Assembly: GCA_029194465.1 (NCBI GenBank)
Contig: JARFXS010000007.1
Span: 1 to 50,783, forward strand
Direction: 5' to 3'
From: Candidatus Nitrosocosmicus sp.
GTDB taxonomy: Archaea > Thermoproteota > Nitrososphaeria > Nitrososphaerales > Nitrososphaeraceae
Length of the DNA: 50,783 nucleotides
A program made the position numbers and the translations under genes. The notes below the pieces were generated by a model, which did no database searches, was not told the DNA's origin, and was given only the letters and a program-made list of their open reading frames with translations. Shown piece by piece: positions 47,229-50,783 of this stretch. Position 1 is the stretch's first letter, and every line of letters begins with the position of its first letter.

Positions 47229-47639
47229 TTAAATGTACGCCACTCGTGTAGGTTTTACCTTTAAAATGACCCTTTTTTCACCTGGTGCTCTGAAGGGATA
47301 TTTGTCCTTATTTAGATATTTTTTTGCCATTTTATCAATGTGACTGTCAGCCAATTCGCCTGTGATCTGGTCAATCACCTCTCCTCTCAAGGTTACCATA
47401 TGATAAGGATTATTGCGATCTGCTATAGATACCCCTATCCTTGGATCCCTAGTTACATTCTTTTGTTTTACTCTACCTATAGCGGTATTAATCAGGATTT
47501 CATTGCCTTGAATGTCAATCCAGGTAGGAGTTATTTGAGGAGATCCATCTTTCATTAGGGTAGCAACAAATGCTAGGTTTTTGTCTTCCAAAAGATTCTT
47601 GACAAGTGGCTCAGTAATATCGGTTTGATGTTGACTCAT
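47229..47639 (-). CDS. PPOX-class F420-dependent oxidoreductase
   Basis: A 136-residue split-barrel protein. The family strand order is visible: AFVATLMKDGSPQITPTWID, then ILINTAIGRVKQKNVTRDPR, GVSIADRNNPYHMVTLRGEV, and the C-terminal KRVILKVKPTRVAYI. It resembles F420-binding members (family inference). It probably reduces a small substrate with F420H2. Start ATG 47639. Confidence 0.88.
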   Translation of the reverse strand: MSQHQTDITEPLVKNLLEDKNLAFVATLMKDGSPQITPTWIDIQGNEILINTAIGRVKQKNVTRDPRIGVSIADRNNPYHMVTLRGEVIDQITGELADSHIDKMAKKYLNKDKYPFRAPGEKRVILKVKPTRVAYI

Positions 47640-48005
47640 AGTTAGTACATTGATTATTTTTCAACATGGCTTTTAAACACAACGTCTAGCGAAAATCGAT
47701 TCTTCAAAATGGGCCTAAACCAGGACAAGAAATGAACCAAGGACAAGAAAGATATGAATCCCAATTTCATTGATGCAATGTTTTTTCAGATGTAATAAAC
47801 TGGCTAAAATCGATATAATTTTAATATCCAGAATAATACTTTGCTTAGAAATCAGAGAGGCGATATTGATTCTATGCATAATGGAATAATTTTGCATATT
47901 TTGATGATAGAATACCATCTTAATCTGCATGTGTCAAACCACTAAAATTAGAGACAATAATCGTTGACTAACGATATTTTAATAGTGCTTTATCGATATA
48001 TAATC
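47640..48005. other. Divergent intergenic region, nothing recognised
   Basis: About 365 bases. A minus-strand frame at 47715-47930 is Ile/His-rich with no features and is not called. It presumably carries promoters for PPOX and the small ORF/GNAT pair; AT-rich runs lie near 47970-48000. Confidence 0.35.
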
Positions 48006-48173
48006 ATGTCAAAATTGTTTACTGTACGTTCTGATATTTTCCTGGATTGTGATGAATATCATCAAATTAATGATTATTTGAAAAATCAAATTAATCCCAA
48101 AGAGCAAGAATTCTTAACTGAAGCTACCGAGTTTTATGAGAAGCATAGACATGACTCAGACGATTCAATTTGA
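48006..48173 (+). CDS. Small acidic protein upstream of GNAT, possible antitoxin-like partner
   Basis: From ATG 48006 the product is 55 residues, beginning MSKLFTVRSDIFLDCDEYHQ and ending FYEKHRHDSDDSI. Polar and helical with an acidic C-terminus; the first 12 residues could be a beta-strand. It overlaps the GNAT start by 23 bases, implying coupled expression. This is the size and order of a small-gene/GNAT-toxin pair, but no RHH-type DNA-binding motif is clear. Function unknown. Confidence 0.5.
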   Translation: MSKLFTVRSDIFLDCDEYHQINDYLKNQINPKEQEFLTEATEFYEKHRHDSDDSI

Positions 48174-48702
48174 TCCAAACGGATTAAAATTTAAGATTTT
48201 TAATCCCAAGAGACATCAACTACCAAAAATAGATTTCAGACAAACAAATGGCGAAGACCCACTATCAGTTCAAGAATATTATGAGAATTACATCCTTAGC
48301 GGTAAATCCGACACTAATGAAGTAAAATATGTGATAAAGTACTTTGATGATTGGATTGGTTTTTTTTCTATTGATCTGACACGGTTGTATGCTGAGCAAC
48401 CTGAATTGATTCCTCAGTGCGATGAAAAAGGGAACAGGGATAAATATTACCAGGAACCAACTTGCGCACTTTTGATAAAGAAAATAGGTATTGATCAACG
48501 ATACAGGTGTTTTGGGATTGGAAAATACATAATGCTATTCTGTAGCGGCCTGGCCCAAGCAATAAACAAGGACAAACAAATCAAGCTGGTTTTATTTAAG
48601 ACAACAAAATCGTTGGCCGAAAAAATCTATTTTCCAAAATACCAATTTAACTTTACAGGTACAAATGGAAGATTGGTATGGGCATTTAAGAGAATCTATT
48701 AG
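48151..48702 (+). CDS. GNAT-family acetyltransferase overlapping the small upstream gene
   Basis: About 183 residues from ATG 48151 (MTQTIQFDPNGLKFKIFNP), preferred to 48136 (MRSID). Core motif A is CALLIKKIGIDQRYRCFGIG, with RxxGxG (RCFGIG) binding acetyl-CoA, followed by KYIMLFCSGLAQAINK, and a C-terminal LVLFKTTKSLAEKIYF-type beta5-alpha4. It overlaps the upstream small ORF by 23 bases. It could be a TacT-like tRNA-acetylating toxin or an ordinary acetyltransferase. Ends near 48702 TAG. Confidence 0.75.
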   Translation: MTQTIQFDPNGLKFKIFNPKRHQLPKIDFRQTNGEDPLSVQEYYENYILSGKSDTNEVKYVIKYFDDWIGFFSIDLTRLYAEQPELIPQCDEKGNRDKYYQEPTCALLIKKIGIDQRYRCFGIGKYIMLFCSGLAQAINKDKQIKLVLFKTTKSLAEKIYFPKYQFNFTGTNGRLVWAFKRIY

Positions 48703-49348
48703 ATTTGAACATAAAAATTGTAGGAATCGATAATCCATTGATATCATGACTAGCATTTCATTTACTAGTGTAAAAATTGCAAAGATCCACCCGTATTAAA
48801 AGGATCATGTTTCAAGGTTTAATGATCGTAAATCTGATAAAATTTGCTCCTAATCTTTCAATGATATTTCAGTTTATATTACCCCTAGCGTTATAAATCG
48901 TGTTTGCATTATGATCCCTGCTAGATAGCAAGTGTACTCGTGTTCCCGTGTAAAATTGTTATTCAGGCAGGACTGCTGTCATAATGCAAATAATATCTTT
49001 TTTAATAAAAATTTGAATATCAACTTGAGCGTAAAATATGGACTGTATACAGGGTCTGAATCTAAAATACAATTGATCGCTATGATCGAGAAATCCCTTT
49101 AAATCATCTAAGATCTAACAATCAATTAGATAAAAAAAACTTGCAACTATTCTCTTGCCATTTCGGTAGAAACGATAATAAGAGATCTTGAATTGGCAAA
49201 ACTTGTTTGTTGATAATTTGTCAATTTCACTTGCTTTCAGAAAAATAATATTATTTGACAATTTATTTAAAATTTCAAAGACTTGTTAGTTGGTGCAAAA
49301 TTATTCAAGCTCAATCCATCTTAACTCAAGCCAAATATTATTTTACTA
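48703..49348. other. Intergenic region between GNAT and parvulin
   Basis: About 645 bases, convergent genes. No ORF, repeat or RNA gene recognised. Confidence 0.35.
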
Positions 49349-49630
49349 TCATCCAGAACGTTTTATTATATGATATCCAAATTCTGTCTTTACAGGCTCA
49401 GCGGTAACTTCACCTTTTTTTCACTTGAATGCTGCTTCTTCAAAGGGTTTGACCATCATCCCTTTTCCAAAGAAACCCAGGTCTCCTCCTTTTTTACCAC
49501 TTCCTTTGTCAATAGAAAATTCCTTAGCCAGATTTGAAAAACTTCCCCCTTTTTTCAATTTTTCTAAGATCAACAATGCTTCACTTTGTTTCTTTACTAA
49601 AATATGATAACATTTAATTTTATCAGCCAC
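49349..49630 (-). pseudogene. Parvulin-type peptidyl-prolyl isomerase interrupted by TGA
   Basis: From GTG 49630 (MADKIKCYHILVKKQSEALL) the frame carries the full PpiC domain: CYHILVKK, FSNLAKEFSIDKGSGKKGGD, LGFFGKGMMVKPFEEAAFK, then TGA at 49421-49423. In the same frame it continues KKGEVTAEPVKTEFGYHII and KRSG to TGA 49349, the normal parvulin end (EVSEPVKTxFGYHII). So a single substitution at a Leu-like position (AFK[L]KKGE) cuts off the last 24 residues, which form the core strand and the His of the fold. It would assist protein folding. Upstream ATG 49678 adds 16 unlikely residues. Opposite frame is a shadow. Confidence 0.88.
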
Positions 49631-49678
49631 TTTACCACGTTCACCATCTAAGTTGAAATTCTCGCAATAAATAAACAT

Positions 49679-50097
49679 TATGAAACAACAGAAACCTCAT
49701 AATTAATTTCTACTTTAACCATATTGCTCTCAAGCATATTTTAAGTTGGATGAATTTCATACCATGAAATTAATTCACACCTTATCATTAAGATATTACA
49801 ACCATAAAGACAATATGGATTGATTTAAAGGCGTTCAAATAAGAACCGATTTCATAACTGGTTGCTATTGCAATTTCCACTAGTATAGATAATTTCAAAA
49901 TTGTTCTTAAAGGTCCATGCTGGCAATAAGAATTAGACATTCGCATCTAGCCTGGTAATAATATCCATTAGGATTTAACTCAAATGAATTTCTGGGGGAT
50001 GGACTAGGCCGTCGAATATCAATTGTATGGCATAGTAAAGTGAAGTAGACAACATAGAGTCCATAAATATAACTAGTACTACACATAGTATTATTTT
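49679..50097. other. Divergent intergenic region
   Basis: About 420 bases, AT-rich. A TATA-like ATAAATATAAC (50065-50075) lies about 25 bases before ATG 50098. Nothing else recognised. Confidence 0.35.
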
Positions 50098-50334
50098 ATG
50101 AGCGATTTCGCCTTTTTCAGATTTGCAAGTTTGAACCTGTTAACAGAAGAGGAAGTAGAACATAAGAACGAGATTGTTGATATTACAGAACAGGTTTTGG
50201 ATGCAGAAGGTATTGAATGTGACTCAAGGATATCAAAAATTTCTGAAGATCAGCTAGCACAAATTCTTGAAAAAGTCAGGAAAATCAGAAAAAAGAAAGT
50301 GAATCCTGAAAATGAGAATGAGATTACTAATTAA
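50098..50334 (+). CDS. Small helical hypothetical protein
   Basis: A 78-residue product beginning MSDFAFFRFASLNLLTEEEV. An Asp/Glu-rich helix pair is followed by a Lys-rich C-terminus (QILEKVRKIRKKKVNP), and one Cys (GIECDSR). A TATA-like box sits about 25-35 bases upstream, which supports expression. No recognised family. Confidence 0.5.
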   Translation: MSDFAFFRFASLNLLTEEEVEHKNEIVDITEQVLDAEGIECDSRISKISEDQLAQILEKVRKIRKKKVNPENENEITN

Positions 50335-50383
50335 GAAGTTCTTTGTGATAATTAATAGAACAATAGTGGAGCCTGAGTAATTC

Positions 50384-50677
50384 ATGAATATTTTGATGAT
50401 TGGAAGCATAATTATGATGGGGCTAGGTATATTTCTTATGATAGGCAGAACCTTTCTCCCTGCCTCTGTTGTAATCATATTGGGAATCTTGATGACATTG
50501 TATAGCCGTTACCCTTCTTTCAAAAATATGAAAGCAAAAACAGATCCAGCCAAGATATGTATGTGTTCTATTTGTAATCACACGAAATCAAAGATTTGCC
50601 TGGATTCTCGGTGTCATTGTTGTATCATTATCAAAGAAGACACTGTCGTCGGTCATCATAACAGTCCTTTACAATAA
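50384..50677 (+). CDS. Small membrane protein with Cys/His-rich C-terminus
   Basis: A 97-residue product: two hydrophobic helices (NILMIGSIIMMGLGIFLMIG and ASVVIILGILMTLY) at the N-terminus, then a cytoplasmic/outer loop and a cluster CMCSICNHTK, KICLDSRCHCC and HH near the end (VVGHH). Eight Cys/His suggest metal binding at the membrane. ATG 50384 (MNILMIG). It follows the preceding small gene by 50 bases in the same direction. Function unknown. Confidence 0.55.
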   Translation: MNILMIGSIIMMGLGIFLMIGRTFLPASVVIILGILMTLYSRYPSFKNMKAKTDPAKICMCSICNHTKSKICLDSRCHCCIIIKEDTVVGHHNSPLQ

Positions 50678-50783
50678 GAACAATAAAATGATCGAATATC
50701 TAGGTTAATAGATTCTGCGATGGATAGATTCACAATCTATGACTCCGTATTATTTTTGTTGATTATGTACCTCTTACTAGATA

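Noticed and set aside
47715..47930. Minus-strand 71-residue ORF
   Set aside because: Low-complexity Ile/His-rich frame without context or start signals.
18962..49423. Genome-wide recoding of TGA (selenocysteine or a sense meaning)
   Set aside because: TGA ends several intact genes here (repeat protein at 10799, PrxQ at 37445); the interrupted sites are not Cys positions and no SECIS element was seen.

Overview
The window reads as chromosomal DNA of an ammonia-oxidising archaeon of the class Nitrososphaeria (Thaumarchaeota), probably a soil Nitrososphaerales and possibly Nitrosocosmicus-like. The evidence is the low-GC DNA, TFB and Rpb10-type transcription genes, archaeal GluRS, the archaeal lipid pathway (isopentenyl phosphate kinase, type II IPP isomerase, GGPP synthase, geranylgeranyl reductase), an 11-subunit complex I without NuoEFG, a UDG4, F420-type PPOX and many small secreted or Cys-rich proteins. 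The genus is an inference from style, not from a search.

Layout: 1-2258, a large histidine kinase (minus strand) running off the left edge. 2.6-10.8 kb, accessory-looking: a ferritin-like protein, small secreted proteins, a broken SDR gene, threonine dehydratase, small hypothetical proteins, a TFB and a tandem-repeat surface protein. 10.8-11.4 kb, UDG4. 11.7-22.5 kb (minus), the complete nuoABCDHIJKMLN operon, followed upstream by a geranylgeranyl reductase. 25-30.3 kb (minus), FAH-family hydrolase, GluRS, GGPP synthase, IPP isomerase and IPK. 31.2-35.3 kb, the remains of enolase, ribosomal protein S2, Memo and mevalonate kinase, ending at an intact rpoN and a divergent tRNA-Leu(GAG). 35.8-43.3 kb, redox and housekeeping genes: DipZ-like thioredoxin, one-Cys PrxQ, FNR-type reductase, radical SAM protein, Nudix and GNAT. 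43.5-50.7 kb, a secreted protein, a disulfide reductase, PPOX, a small-ORF/GNAT pair, an interrupted parvulin and small unknowns.

The most striking feature is gene breakage in places where it should not be tolerated. Four consecutive core genes (eno, rpsB, memo, mvk) are riddled with frameshifts and stops, while the flanking rpoN, ipk, idi2 and idsA are clean. Elsewhere nuoH is split by one in-frame TGA, gltX carries two opposite indels near its 3' end, the FAH gene is frameshifted at an A-run near its start, a parvulin is cut by TGA, and an SDR has a TAG plus a one-base deletion. The cluster decay looks like true pseudogenisation that requires intact copies elsewhere. The isolated single lesions could be real or could be sequence/assembly errors; read-level checking would separate these.
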